DNA of 64,000 nt, taken from Bacillus rubiinfantis (GTDB taxonomy: Bacteria; Bacillota; Bacilli; Bacillales; Cytobacillaceae). The notes below the pieces were generated by a model, which saw only the letters and a list, made by a program, of their open reading frames with translations, did no database searches and was not told the DNA's origin. The stretch is taken from contig CCFE01000010.1 of NCBI GenBank assembly GCA_000752035.1, positions 62,001 to 126,000 on the forward strand, in the 5' to 3' direction. Both the position numbers and the translations under genes were made by a program. Of this stretch, positions 45,269 to 54,687 are shown piece by piece (the stretch's first letter is position 1; each line of letters starts with the position of its first letter).

Positions 45269-45958
45269 TCAGTTCCAAAAGTCATTTGCTCCATCAGATA
45301 CCAAAACATCGATCTCCTCTCCTGCCATCATCTTTTCGACCGCATTTATATTCACTTCACTGAAAATTTTCCCGTCATGAATTTCTCTGTTATTTGCGCC
45401 TCGCCAAGTCAGAAAAGGGAAAAGGTTCTCCCGTTCCAACACAAAAACATCGATATAGGGTTCCGTATCCGTCAGGTGTGCCTCCTCTAACAACGTTAGT
45501 ACATGCGCGTTATCATCGGGAATCAATCCGGTCGCCCGTACCGCATCAATCAAATATTTCCGGTTCCGATTATCGAGATCACGAATACCGGCTTCCTTGA
45601 AATGATGCTCAATTATGATGGTTGCCTTGTCAAAACGGGTTTCAATTGCATTGAAATCATAGAGATTGAACGTCGCTTCGAGGTACATCCTTCGAATAAC
45701 AGCTTGAAATTCCTTGTCATGGGAATCATATAGTGGCAATGTTCCGGGATATGAAAAGCGAAACACCGGAAAACCATTAATTTGCAAAGGCTTCGATTGC
45801 TTGTTGCGGAAACTAGTTTCTGCAACATAACTTACATCCTCTGATAAATAGCCGGTTTCTCTTATCAATCGCACGCGAAATTCCTCCAAACTTTTTAGCA
45901 ACAAGTTCATTTCTTTCGGCAAAGCGAAACCTCCTTGGTTATGACGTTGTTTATCCAT
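45269..45958 (-). CDS. RusA-like Holliday junction resolvase fold protein
   Basis: 229 residues from ATG 45958. The C-terminal half shows the RusA pattern: IIEHHFKEAGIRDLDNRNRK, then LIDAVRATGLIPDDNAHV, with the paired Asp residues of the active site. The first part is longer than typical phage RusA. The canonical Lys after DxDN is Arg here. Would resolve branched recombination intermediates, in line with the ERF/exonuclease set. Confidence 0.65.
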   Translation of the reverse strand: MDKQRHNQGGFALPKEMNLLLKSLEEFRVRLIRETGYLSEDVSYVAETSFRNKQSKPLQINGFPVFRFSYPGTLPLYDSHDKEFQAVIRRMYLEATFNLYDFNAIETRFDKATIIIEHHFKEAGIRDLDNRNRKYLIDAVRATGLIPDDNAHVLTLLEEAHLTDTEPYIDVFVLERENLFPFLTWRGANNREIHDGKIFSEVNINAVEKMMAGEEIDVLVSDGANDFWN

Positions 45959-45992
45959 GTGAACCCCTGTAATAAAGGGAATTGGCAATTAG

Positions 45993-46205
45993 GCGTCAGA
46001 CGCATTTTTCATATTGATTCAGCGTTTATTCCATCCGTCTGACAAATGAAGAAGAAGCAAGGTCGGAAACATTGATGTGAAAGGGCTTTGCTCGTTTCGG
46101 TCACGTCCGACACGTCACTTTCACTTGGTCCGACGTAAGGGGATTGCCTGTATCGTCTTTCGTTGAAATGAAGGCATTTATCGCTTATTCGCTCCGTCAG
46201 ACAAA
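45993..46205. repeat. CGTCNGAC motif cluster with a 24-bp direct repeat
   Basis: A GCGTCAGACGC palindrome at 45993-46003, and a direct repeat (46023-46046 and 46182-46205, about 20 of 24 identical) each containing CCGTCNGACAAA. The copies are 159 bp apart. A 68-codon ORF spans them without a ribosome site. May be a protein-binding region, for example near oriT, but unproven. Confidence 0.5.
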
Positions 46206-46228
46206 CCCATTCCAATGAAATTAGCTGC

Positions 46229-46894
46229 TCACTTATCCGAAAACACCCTTTCTAATCCTTCGAATTCATTGACAAGCCAATGATTATTCGTCTTGATAAC
46301 ATCGGCATAATACATCTTCCTTTGCGTGCTAATGGTCTTCACCCCGTCTAGAAGCTGCCAGTCGGCGAAGATGACAAAACGCATTTCGTTTTCATTCTTC
46401 GGTTCGGTTGCAAAAATTTCTAGATTGGAAATATCCCGCTTCTTGTCATCACGACTAATTTTGATGTCCTTGATCGCCTTCTTATAAAAATGCTCGGTTG
46501 CATATGTCTGCCACTCCGCCTTGTTTGTTTCGTCTAGCACCCAGATCGCCATTGTTTTTCCGACAGTTGACCGTGCTTGATTCACCTGTTCCTTGCCGTG
46601 TTTCTTGATGAACTCAGCTTCGAAATCAGGCTCTGTCGGTTGCTCGGCCGTTCCACCTCTCTCGTCTTCTCCTTGAACCCCACCCTTTGTCTCGTCCTTT
46701 TCGATAGTAGGCGTAGCCACCTTATCCGGCCTTTTTGCTGGCCGTTCATCCCCCGAATCCTTCGGAATCACTTCGGCTTGTTTTGGTGGTTCCTCCTGCA
46801 CATTCGGCTCCTGCTTTCCTTTTATAAGTGAAAAAACGACAAAGATTAGAGCCAATGCCATTGCGACGATACCGATAATTTTCGTCTTATCCAT
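46229..46894 (-). CDS. Membrane-anchored transfer protein (unknown family)
   Basis: 221 residues after GAGGAGG. One N-terminal helix (IIGIVAMALALIFVVFSLI), a disordered Pro/Glu/Lys linker (about 28-90), and a C-terminal globular domain (WQTYATEHFYKKAI, MRFVIFADWQLL) with the size of a VirB8/NTF2-like fold. Next to the CwlT-like gene, so likely a secretion-channel part. Confidence 0.6.
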   Translation of the reverse strand: MDKTKIIGIVAMALALIFVVFSLIKGKQEPNVQEEPPKQAEVIPKDSGDERPAKRPDKVATPTIEKDETKGGVQGEDERGGTAEQPTEPDFEAEFIKKHGKEQVNQARSTVGKTMAIWVLDETNKAEWQTYATEHFYKKAIKDIKISRDDKKRDISNLEIFATEPKNENEMRFVIFADWQLLDGVKTISTQRKMYYADVIKTNNHWLVNEFEGLERVFSDK

Positions 46895-46915
46895 ATTCAA
46901 AAATCCTCCTCATTT

Positions 46916-47947
46916 TTATTCCGAGAAGTCGGCTACTCTGCCGAATCCTACAATTTTCGGTCCCCAATAGGAATCGAAGGGATTGGAATACATGACACCT
47001 GAATTGTTGGAGTTATACATCTTCCCATTTCCGACAAACATGCCGACATGCGTAACCGGCGCGTAAGAAGCGGTGCTAAAAAAAATCAGGTCGCCTGGCT
47101 GTAATTCATCCTGTGTGATGCGTTGGCTAAACCTGTATTGTTCATAGGAAGTGCGGGGAAGCTGAATTCCTGCCCTTGCATACGCCCATTGCATCAATCC
47201 CGAGCAGTCGAAACCGGCGGAAGGGCTTGCCCCCGCCCAGACATACGACCATCCTTGATATTTCAACATTTCTTCATAAATGATCTGGAAGGCTTCATTT
47301 CCAACCGCCAGAACACCTTCACAGTTCATAATAAGCCCACCGAAATCAGCTGCAATTTCGGTCACTCTTGAGACCCAGTATTGATTCAATCCGTTCGGAT
47401 CGTTCGCGGCTCCGATTGGCGCATATACAGCACCGAGTTTTTCAATCGTGTCAAGCCCATCATCAATAATCCGCCGTTTTATATTTGCCATCGTATAGCG
47501 CAGGCCTTCTTCCATGTTAGGGAAGCGCATGAGACTAGACCAACCGGAAGCCGGATCCATGATCCCCCCCGGATTGTTGTAATTCTTTACAGCGTTCGAT
47601 GTACCGCTCCCTGTTTCATGCAGCATGATTGCGGAAGCAAGCACAGGGTCAATCCCGTATTCGCTTGCTAGGCTGATAATGGTATCTCCGTATCCCACAA
47701 GTGCCCCCACTTTGGATGGGTCCGCAAAGTTCGCATCCCATATATTGAAATCTACCTCACCTTCAAGCCGGCAGAAGGAACCGAAGCTGTTTGAGCGCTC
47801 CTGCTCTTCATCATCCACGATGATGATGAACATGCCTGCTGCGATAAGGAGGAACAGGCTAATCATCAGCAACGGAAGACAGCCTAGTGACGCACCGATG
47901 CCGATAAGCCAACCCTTTCCACCCTTTTTGTTATGTTCGTTTTCCAT
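46916..47947 (-). CDS. CwlT-like two-domain cell-wall hydrolase (VirB1-like)
   Basis: 343 residues after AAGGAG. One membrane helix near 15-42, an N-terminal muramidase/glucosaminidase-like domain (YGIDPVLASAIMLHETGSGT, catalytic Glu), and a C-terminal NlpC/P60 endopeptidase (GFDCSGLMQW with Cys, THVGMFVGNG with His). It opens the wall for the secretion channel. Same role as CwlT of ICEBs1 and Tn916 Orf14. Confidence 0.9.
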   Translation of the reverse strand: MENEHNKKGGKGWLIGIGASLGCLPLLMISLFLLIAAGMFIIIVDDEEQERSNSFGSFCRLEGEVDFNIWDANFADPSKVGALVGYGDTIISLASEYGIDPVLASAIMLHETGSGTSNAVKNYNNPGGIMDPASGWSSLMRFPNMEEGLRYTMANIKRRIIDDGLDTIEKLGAVYAPIGAANDPNGLNQYWVSRVTEIAADFGGLIMNCEGVLAVGNEAFQIIYEEMLKYQGWSYVWAGASPSAGFDCSGLMQWAYARAGIQLPRTSYEQYRFSQRITQDELQPGDLIFFSTASYAPVTHVGMFVGNGKMYNSNNSGVMYSNPFDSYWGPKIVGFGRVADFSE

Positions 47948-47991
47948 ACATCAAACTCCTTACATCCGTACTTGTGTTTGAAAACAACAGG

Positions 47992-48024
47992 AAAAAGCGT
48001 GAAGACATGCCTTCACGCTTTTTT
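47992..48024 (-). terminator. bidirectional terminator after the VirB6 gene
   Basis: AAAGCGTGAAG / CTTCACGCTTT stem with T runs on both strands. Confidence 0.85.
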
Positions 48025-48025
48025 G

Positions 48026-51000
48026 TTACTGATTCGTATTTCTGTCTTCCGTGCCAGGTTCGGGGTTCAATTGCTCTGTTTGGTGAATCCGTGGTTGCGC
48101 CCCGCGGTTTGTTTCGTTTGGAACCAAATTTGTTGGCGTGTTGCCAGTTTCCTTCTTCGGCTGAACCGGTTCCTCCTTTGTCTGCCCGCTCTCAAAAGGT
48201 GTGTTTTCAATTGGTGCCGTTTCGATGGAACTGCCACCGAAGGAACTCTGTTCAAGCGGTTTCGCATCCATCCCTTTTCCTTGTAGAGGACTGTTGTCAA
48301 AGGATGAGCCTTCCATCGACGAGCCTTTCATTTCACTGCCGCCCATCGGGGAAGCGTCTATCTTTGAACTATCAAGATGGATAGAACCAAGCGGCTTCGT
48401 TTCCATATTATTGCCACCGATTGGGTTGTCCTCCATCGGTTTTGAATCCATGCCGCCGCCCTTCATTTCGTTTCCGCTGATAGGCTTGCTTTCCAACTGG
48501 CTTCCGCCTACTGGATTATTGCCGATTGGGTTTGTATCCATTTTTTCGCCCGATAGCGCATCATTTTGAAGCGGTGTTGTATCCATAGAACCGCCTTCCA
48601 AGGGTGTGTCTCCTATTGGTTTTGCATCCAACCTATTTGAGCCCATTGAATTGCCATCAAGACGACCGCCGTCAATCGGCCTGGTTTCTAAGCCTCCACC
48701 CGTTGCGGCATTTCCGCTTAAAGGACTAGAATCCATGCCGGTTCGGTACTTATCCGCCCCTTGGAGTAAACTGTTATCCATATGAGAAGCCTCTGTCCGA
48801 GCATAAGCATCCATCGAACGGATGTCTGACTGTTGGCTCCCGAATGCTGCAGTCTGTATCGGGCCGCCTCCAATCGGGGTATTTTCTACCAGGTTGAAAG
48901 GATCCTGCCCACCGTACAGGGAATTCAAATTCATATCCGTGTTCTCCATTGGAATGGAAGAAACATGGGCATATTCCGCCCCTATCCCGTGATTATTGAA
49001 ATCATTCGGTTCAAATTCTGGCCCCATTTTCCGGAAAATCCGTTCGTTTTCCTCGTAATTCGAATTTTGAACACGTTGCGCCTTGATGCCCCTCGCAAAC
49101 TCATCCGCAAAGTTTCCTTGAAGTTGCCCTTTTTCGAACTGGCTCTGCATCTTGCTGTATTGCGCTTCCATCTCCGCCATACTTACGTCTTGGAGACCTG
49201 CTTTTTCTAGCGACGTTACAACGTCGTGTGTTGCATGGTGCGCCCCTTTTTCATGGAAGAACCGGGTAGCGTTTTCCGATGTTTCTGTTGGTCGCTGATC
49301 TCGTCGCAAAATACGCTCCTGTTCGCTCAACCGGTTTTCCACCCGCTGTTCTTTGATTCCGGAAATCATAGATTGGGAGAAATCTTTGTTCATCTCGCCC
49401 GTACGGGATTTCTGCACCATTTTGTCGTATTGTTCTTCGAATTCCTCCGGCGTCACGTCATGTAAACCGTTCTTTTCAAAGGCTTCCATCGTTTCGTCGA
49501 TTGTGTCTGTGCCGAAGCCCTTCTCCTTCATGAAGCTCACAAGCGTCCCTTTCTCTTGAATAGCAAGTTCAGGAGCGTTCTTCGTAGAACCAAGTTTACT
49601 CAATCGGCTGAAATTCGCTGCACGTGCCGATGCAGATGCTACTTCTGCGATGCCCGCTTCCCCTGTCACCGCTCTGCCTGCTGTACTGCCGATGGAAGCG
49701 CCCATCGCCGCTCCTGCAGGTCCTCCGAGAAACGCACCAACTGCCGTGCCTGCGACCGTTGCCGTGCCTTGCACGCCTTTTTTCGCTATACTGAACGGAT
49801 TCACCGGACCGGACGCTTCCCGCAAGCCTGCAATCATCTGCGAGCCGGATGCAAATACATTGGAAATCCGTTTCCGCAACAGGAACAGCGTGATAAACAA
49901 TACAAAGTGGAATACGCCGACTGCGATATAATCCACGATAGATTGTGCGTTAAAACGTTGCGCCACACTCATGGAGAATAATGCTTCCGACAATACCAAC
50001 AACAATACGGTGAAAAAGGCAAAAAATATTTTTAATGCTAGCGGAATGACAAACTCAATTGCATAACGTTTCAACACCCCAAAGAATCCCGGAATCGAAG
50101 CGATTAACAATGCGAACGGAGCGATAGCCGCGATAATAAGGAACCAGAATTGCAGCACAATCAACAAAACTGCAAGCATGAAGATTGGCATGGAAACGAT
50201 TCCGTTTACTACTAGATAAAATGCACTGAACGATAATCGGTCAAGGACGGAACTGTGAACCATCAGCCCGTTATTATGATCCACTACCTCCTTTGTCAAA
50301 ACCTTCTCATATCGGTCTTCCCCGGTTGGCGTCTTCAATAAATCCCTTATCCGACTTTCTCCAATTTGGCCTGTATCATGCGTGCCATATTGCATGTACA
50401 AATACGGACGATCGACGAACATTGTCCATAAGGAATCCTTCATCGTTGTCTTCGTATCAGCATTGACGGTAACGTTGCTATTCTCATTCCATGTCGTCAA
50501 TCCGATAATATGACGTGTTGCATCATGTGTAATGCTTTGCGCTCCATTGATAAAAGTTGCGTAGTTGGAGAACAACAACAATGACAAAGTGAGTGTCAAA
50601 ACCGTTTTCATCAAAGCACCGATAGATTCAAGGAACGCACGGCGAATGACGAAGACATACAACATATTCAAAACCGCAAGGATAATGACCATTTTAATCA
50701 AGCCACCGAACAAGCCACCGCCAAGGAACTTGCCTCCGGAAATACCGGCCATATTTTGAATGCTGTCCTGTAGTTGTTGCACCAATGCACTGATAATATC
50801 GATATCGAAAGCGAAATCAAGCACCATAATCATCGTGTTCGTCAAAAAAAGATTCATTTTGAATGCCATGTTGACGATCATATTTAGGAAGGTGTTGAAC
50901 TTATCCATAAAGTTGCCGCTGAAGTCGGTCCAACCGAACAGCTTATCTTTGATGTTCTCCCAGCCGCTGTCCTCTCTCGCTTTTTTCGCATCACGTTCCG

Positions 51001-51214
51001 TGACTGAATCTAAATAGTAATAGTTTTTCCCTCCCCCCTTAAATTCCCCCATCTGCTCCCGCTCAAAGGCATCCACAATTCCTTGATCGACCCGTTGGGA
51101 ATCCGTTTCTGCAAACACGGGTGCAGGGGACGATGCCCCAATCCCCCCGACGAAAAAAAGCAGCGTAAGTATTAGAAATGACCGCTTCAAAATAGATATT
51201 TTCTTTTGTTTCAT
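48026..51214 (-). CDS. VirB6-like polytopic channel protein with long pentad-repeat tail
   Basis: 1062 residues. Signal-like N-terminus, then about seven to eight helices (roughly 100-460). It looks like the CD3337/EF1877 mobilome membrane family, the VirB6/TrbL role. A helical soluble part follows with two related segments (DETMEAFEKNGLHDVTPEEF and VVTSLEKAGLQDVSMAEM). The last 230 residues hold about 34 unbroken five-residue units of the form xxx-[LMIF]-[DEG]. There is no clear ribosome site before the ATG, and a terminator lies 11 nt upstream. Confidence 0.85.
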   Translation of the reverse strand: MKQKKISILKRSFLILTLLFFVGGIGASSPAPVFAETDSQRVDQGIVDAFEREQMGEFKGGGKNYYYLDSVTERDAKKAREDSGWENIKDKLFGWTDFSGNFMDKFNTFLNMIVNMAFKMNLFLTNTMIMVLDFAFDIDIISALVQQLQDSIQNMAGISGGKFLGGGLFGGLIKMVIILAVLNMLYVFVIRRAFLESIGALMKTVLTLTLSLLLFSNYATFINGAQSITHDATRHIIGLTTWNENSNVTVNADTKTTMKDSLWTMFVDRPYLYMQYGTHDTGQIGESRIRDLLKTPTGEDRYEKVLTKEVVDHNNGLMVHSSVLDRLSFSAFYLVVNGIVSMPIFMLAVLLIVLQFWFLIIAAIAPFALLIASIPGFFGVLKRYAIEFVIPLALKIFFAFFTVLLLVLSEALFSMSVAQRFNAQSIVDYIAVGVFHFVLFITLFLLRKRISNVFASGSQMIAGLREASGPVNPFSIAKKGVQGTATVAGTAVGAFLGGPAGAAMGASIGSTAGRAVTGEAGIAEVASASARAANFSRLSKLGSTKNAPELAIQEKGTLVSFMKEKGFGTDTIDETMEAFEKNGLHDVTPEEFEEQYDKMVQKSRTGEMNKDFSQSMISGIKEQRVENRLSEQERILRRDQRPTETSENATRFFHEKGAHHATHDVVTSLEKAGLQDVSMAEMEAQYSKMQSQFEKGQLQGNFADEFARGIKAQRVQNSNYEENERIFRKMGPEFEPNDFNNHGIGAEYAHVSSIPMENTDMNLNSLYGGQDPFNLVENTPIGGGPIQTAAFGSQQSDIRSMDAYARTEASHMDNSLLQGADKYRTGMDSSPLSGNAATGGGLETRPIDGGRLDGNSMGSNRLDAKPIGDTPLEGGSMDTTPLQNDALSGEKMDTNPIGNNPVGGSQLESKPISGNEMKGGGMDSKPMEDNPIGGNNMETKPLGSIHLDSSKIDASPMGGSEMKGSSMEGSSFDNSPLQGKGMDAKPLEQSSFGGSSIETAPIENTPFESGQTKEEPVQPKKETGNTPTNLVPNETNRGAQPRIHQTEQLNPEPGTEDRNTNQ

Positions 51215-51225
51215 AGATTAAGGGG

Positions 51226-51260
51226 AAAAAAGAATCTCCCTAGCATGTAGGGAGATTCTT
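51226..51260 (-). terminator. terminator directly upstream of the VirB6 gene
   Basis: AAGAATCTCCCTA / TAGGGAGATTCTT stem with TTTTTT on the minus strand, ending 11 nt before the VirB6 ATG. Inside the secretion operon, so it must be read through or VirB6 is poorly expressed. Confidence 0.85.
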
Positions 51261-51306
51261 CTTCCGCACCTTTTACCTCCTTTCTAAAAACACAGAAGTA
51301 TAAAAG

Positions 51307-51939
51307 TCAGTTATTTTTTGTTAAATTGCCTTTTCCATCAAAGTAAAGTTTTGAAACAGTCCCTCCATTTTTCTCCATTGTTTGAGGGAAAACCTCACTA
51401 CTGCTTAATCCATTGTTCTCAATCTTCCATATATCATTTTCATCCTTTGCAAGTGCGACATTCATGGATACAGCGGTACTTGAACCCTTTTTGTATACAT
51501 ATGTTTGATAGTACAATTTTCCGGTTTTATCATATTCAGATGAATACCGGATGAAATAGTATTCATCAACGTTTTGAACGAACGCCCCATTTTGTTGGGC
51601 CTCCAGTGTTTGGCGACCGCTTCCCATGAACTTTTCATATCCAGCTTCATTCGGAAGATACATAGCTTCCAATGTATCAAGATCGCTTTCGAAATTAGCA
51701 ACAAGGAATTCGTGAATCACTTTATCCGCATCCTTGAATTTTTCATTCAACTTAGCTCTCATTTCTTTGTCAAGCTGCAATTCGTCTTTTGTTTCATCCT
51801 TTCCGGGTTTGGCTGTTTTCTCCGCCTTTGGAGCAGACTGCTGACTGCCGTTTGAACCGGAACAGCCGCTAATAATAAGGGCGCACCCTGCAATTAGGGC
51901 AATTCCGAAAGTTCGTAAACTGATTTTCTTTTTATCCAT
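51307..51939 (-). CDS. Lipoprotein of the transfer operon
   Basis: About 210 residues with signal peptide and lipobox (ALIISGC), Ser/Lys-rich linker, and a C-terminal domain (YYQTYVYKKGSSTAVSMNV, IENNGLSSSEVFPQ) of NTF2-like size. Lies between VirB4 and VirB6; unknown family. Confidence 0.65.
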   Translation of the reverse strand: MDKKKISLRTFGIALIAGCALIISGCSGSNGSQQSAPKAEKTAKPGKDETKDELQLDKEMRAKLNEKFKDADKVIHEFLVANFESDLDTLEAMYLPNEAGYEKFMGSGRQTLEAQQNGAFVQNVDEYYFIRYSSEYDKTGKLYYQTYVYKKGSSTAVSMNVALAKDENDIWKIENNGLSSSEVFPQTMEKNGGTVSKLYFDGKGNLTKNN

Positions 51940-52024
51940 CCCAATCATTCCTTTTCTTGTTTTCTAGTTTACAAGAATTATAGGACACTTCTATACAGAC
52001 GGACAATGAATTAGCAGGAAGGAT

Positions 52025-54610
52025 TTACCTCGCCCGCTCTTTTTCACGTTCCCGTTCTTCCTCAGTGGACGTGGACGAGTCGAACGCATTCAACAATTCC
52101 TCGAACACCGGATTGATACGGATAACGGCAGAGCGACCGTAGATATCCTGAAACAGGGCTTCCCCGCGGTCAAGCCTTTTGAGTGTATCAATGTTTTCCT
52201 GTGTCCTCGGTAGATTCAGATAGTCGAGCATTTCTTCACATTCACTCGTCTTCCGCAAACCGAAACTGAATTTCATTCCGATGTTTGCGACATCCTGCCC
52301 GTGGTCAGACGCATTCTGTGAACCTTTCATCAGCGTGGTGTTGTAGTAACGGCCCATCCGCACGATGAAGTTCATGAGTTCCGCACCGATCGGGCTTCGC
52401 TCAATCGCACTTGCTTCGTCTTGGAGAATGTACTTGTGCACGCCGCGTTCACTGTTGAACATGTATTGCTTCGTCCACGCGGTAATTGAAATCATGATCG
52501 CTTCCGAAATCATATGGATCGGACGCTTTTGTTTTTCCTCGCCCGAAGGCAGGTTCAGGTTCTGGATCATCAGCACTTGAATCGGTTTTTCATGTTCAAG
52601 CACCTTGAATTTCTGTCCAACTTCACCGAATAATAGCAATGACAACTGGTTTCGTTTAAGAGTGGTGAGCGTATTTAGCAGACTTTCTAACGCTTGGTAG
52701 CGCTGGTCCGACATGTTGGCCAGCCTGTTGTCGTAAAGATTCTGCAAATGGCTCATGGCAACTCCTATGCATGGATCGTCGTGCTTTGGCACTTCCTCGA
52801 CTGCTTCGCTCAATATGCTGTATGCCACGTCGTCAATATTGATCTGTGCCAGATACGAAAGGATGTCCATTGTCACATCCTTTGCTTCCTCTGTGCTTGT
52901 ACTCGTACGGAACGGGTCGAGGGAACCGGCGTCGTCCGGGTCCTTCCCGAGCGTCCAGACGGAAATATATTCCGGTGGGATAAACGGCAAGCCTTTGTTC
53001 CAATCTTTCCGGTCGCCTTTCGGGTCAATGATAAGCCCTTTGGAACCGGTCAGCGTCGCAAGATAGGTAAACAGGTTCATGAAAAACGATTTACCTTTTC
53101 CAGTCATCCCTGCAACAAGAACCGAGATGGAATCAACCACATTGCCAAGGCCGTCAAAGGCTTTCGCAGCAAGGTCTGGTTGCACGAACACCGGCTTCGA
53201 CAAACGGGATGTATGTCCAATATAGAAGCCCCGGTTATCCCCGATGTTGGTCGTTGCTCCGAACATCATCCCGCCTAGAATGCCTGGCGCCACTTCCATC
53301 CTGTAATCTTCATGGATTTTCCTCGATCCGGGAATCGTTTCAAGCAGTAAGGGGATCTGATAGCCGTATGGAGATAGGATTTTCAGACCGAACTTACTCA
53401 TTTCGTTTATCAGCAAATCCACCCGCGTTTTTAACTGTTCCTCGTTTTCTGCCGTCACTTTCAGGACGAACGAGCAGGCGTAACCGGGATACCCGGTCTG
53501 TTGGAAATAGTTCTCCATCTGGACCGTCCCCTGCTCCGACACTTCAACGTTCATGTCAATTCCCTGTCCGCCCTTCCACGCTTCATTGCGTTGATCTTGA
53601 ATTTCAAGTTTCGCATTCCCGAGCCGCTTCCGCACCATTTCGTTCGGTTGATGATCAGCCCGGATGGAAATAGTGACAGGGAACGGCATCCGCAGCTTGA
53701 TGTAGTACAGCCATTCATAGCCCGGATGAAAATGGATGTCGCCCATGTCGGCGATGACAAGATGCTGGCAGTACAATTCCTCGATATTGTTGTCGTCCGT
53801 GATGCGGCTTAACAGGAGTTTCTTTGGGTTGATTTCCTCAATATTGGTCCCTTGCAGGTCGATGAACTCCTTCCTGTCGCACCGAACCGCTTTATGCTTG
53901 ACTCCCTTCTTATCCACCCCCTCGATGGCTTTGCCGGACGCAAAGCCGCTCCGCATTTTTATGTCCGAATTGTTGTTCCGTGTGCTAAACATCTTTTCCG
54001 CGATGTATACCGTCTCCGCTGTTGAGACGCGCGTTATACGTGAGGAGAAAGCATTCACAAGAGTTGTCTCAATCGTTGACGCTTGACTCCGGTACGCCTG
54101 AATCTCACTATCTAGGATGTCATCCGGGTACAGGCCGACCGCTTGATACAAGGGAGAATTTAAGCCGTTCATGAAACTCTTGAAAGCATTGATCGCGTCA
54201 ATCCCCATGTTGCCGGACGTATATCGGTTCCGTTCCTTGTTCAGTTGAATGCCGATATAATCATGGTATTCGCTTGATTCATTCAGTTCCTTTTGGTCTT
54301 CCAGCGCCGCCTTCACTCGTTGGATGAACGTGATGCCATTTTCTCGAAGGGGATAGTTCTTCCGCTCCATCACCGCGATTGTTTCATCCAGAATGCCCGA
54401 TATGTCCGTCGGGTTCGGAATCGAAAGGAAATGCAAATCAAGTCCAATATTCGTAAAGAGAGACATTTGTTGCTGAAACGGGATGATTTTTTCATCGTCA
54501 TCCAAAAAATCATAGTTGAAACCATCGATTTTGTAGTACGCCCACACGGTATTGTCTTGGGCAAATACAAGGTTTCCTTCGATATGCTTAATCGGAAATT
54601 CAATCTTCAA
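52025..54610 (-). CDS. VirB4-type secretion ATPase
   Basis: 861 residues. Walker A VAGMTGKGKS with the following LIIDPKGDRKDW, and Walker B region KYILQDEASAIER. It powers the type IV secretion system (like ConE of ICEBs1). I chose TTG 54610, ten bases after AAAAAAGGAG, so the protein starts KIEFPIKHIEGN; the upstream ATG 54655 has no ribosome site. Acidic/basic tail EEEREREKERAR at the C-terminus. Confidence 0.95.
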   Translation of the reverse strand: MKIEFPIKHIEGNLVFAQDNTVWAYYKIDGFNYDFLDDDEKIIPFQQQMSLFTNIGLDLHFLSIPNPTDISGILDETIAVMERKNYPLRENGITFIQRVKAALEDQKELNESSEYHDYIGIQLNKERNRYTSGNMGIDAINAFKSFMNGLNSPLYQAVGLYPDDILDSEIQAYRSQASTIETTLVNAFSSRITRVSTAETVYIAEKMFSTRNNNSDIKMRSGFASGKAIEGVDKKGVKHKAVRCDRKEFIDLQGTNIEEINPKKLLLSRITDDNNIEELYCQHLVIADMGDIHFHPGYEWLYYIKLRMPFPVTISIRADHQPNEMVRKRLGNAKLEIQDQRNEAWKGGQGIDMNVEVSEQGTVQMENYFQQTGYPGYACSFVLKVTAENEEQLKTRVDLLINEMSKFGLKILSPYGYQIPLLLETIPGSRKIHEDYRMEVAPGILGGMMFGATTNIGDNRGFYIGHTSRLSKPVFVQPDLAAKAFDGLGNVVDSISVLVAGMTGKGKSFFMNLFTYLATLTGSKGLIIDPKGDRKDWNKGLPFIPPEYISVWTLGKDPDDAGSLDPFRTSTSTEEAKDVTMDILSYLAQINIDDVAYSILSEAVEEVPKHDDPCIGVAMSHLQNLYDNRLANMSDQRYQALESLLNTLTTLKRNQLSLLLFGEVGQKFKVLEHEKPIQVLMIQNLNLPSGEEKQKRPIHMISEAIMISITAWTKQYMFNSERGVHKYILQDEASAIERSPIGAELMNFIVRMGRYYNTTLMKGSQNASDHGQDVANIGMKFSFGLRKTSECEEMLDYLNLPRTQENIDTLKRLDRGEALFQDIYGRSAVIRINPVFEELLNAFDSSTSTEEEREREKERAR

Positions 54611-54687
54611 AGACCCCACACTCCTTTTTTGAAACAGTCTTATTTTTTTCTTCATCTGTTTGCGTTCTGTACGCGATCCGACACCGA

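Noticed and set aside
35704..45958. A relaxase gene
   Set aside because: None of the proteins shows HUH or MobA/NicK motifs; the replication-relaxation proteins are winged-helix proteins and cannot be called relaxases from sequence.
46009..46215. A 68-codon minus-strand ORF
   Set aside because: No ribosome site, and its sequence is built from the direct repeat; kept only as a repeat region.
48026..51214. The VirB6 tail as a true pentapeptide-repeat beta-helix
   Set aside because: Inward positions hold Lys, Arg and Asn, which the right-handed helix of that family does not allow.
52694..53278. A 194-codon plus-strand ORF inside virB4
   Set aside because: Antisense shadow of a strongly conserved ATPase gene; no ribosome site or protein-like pattern.
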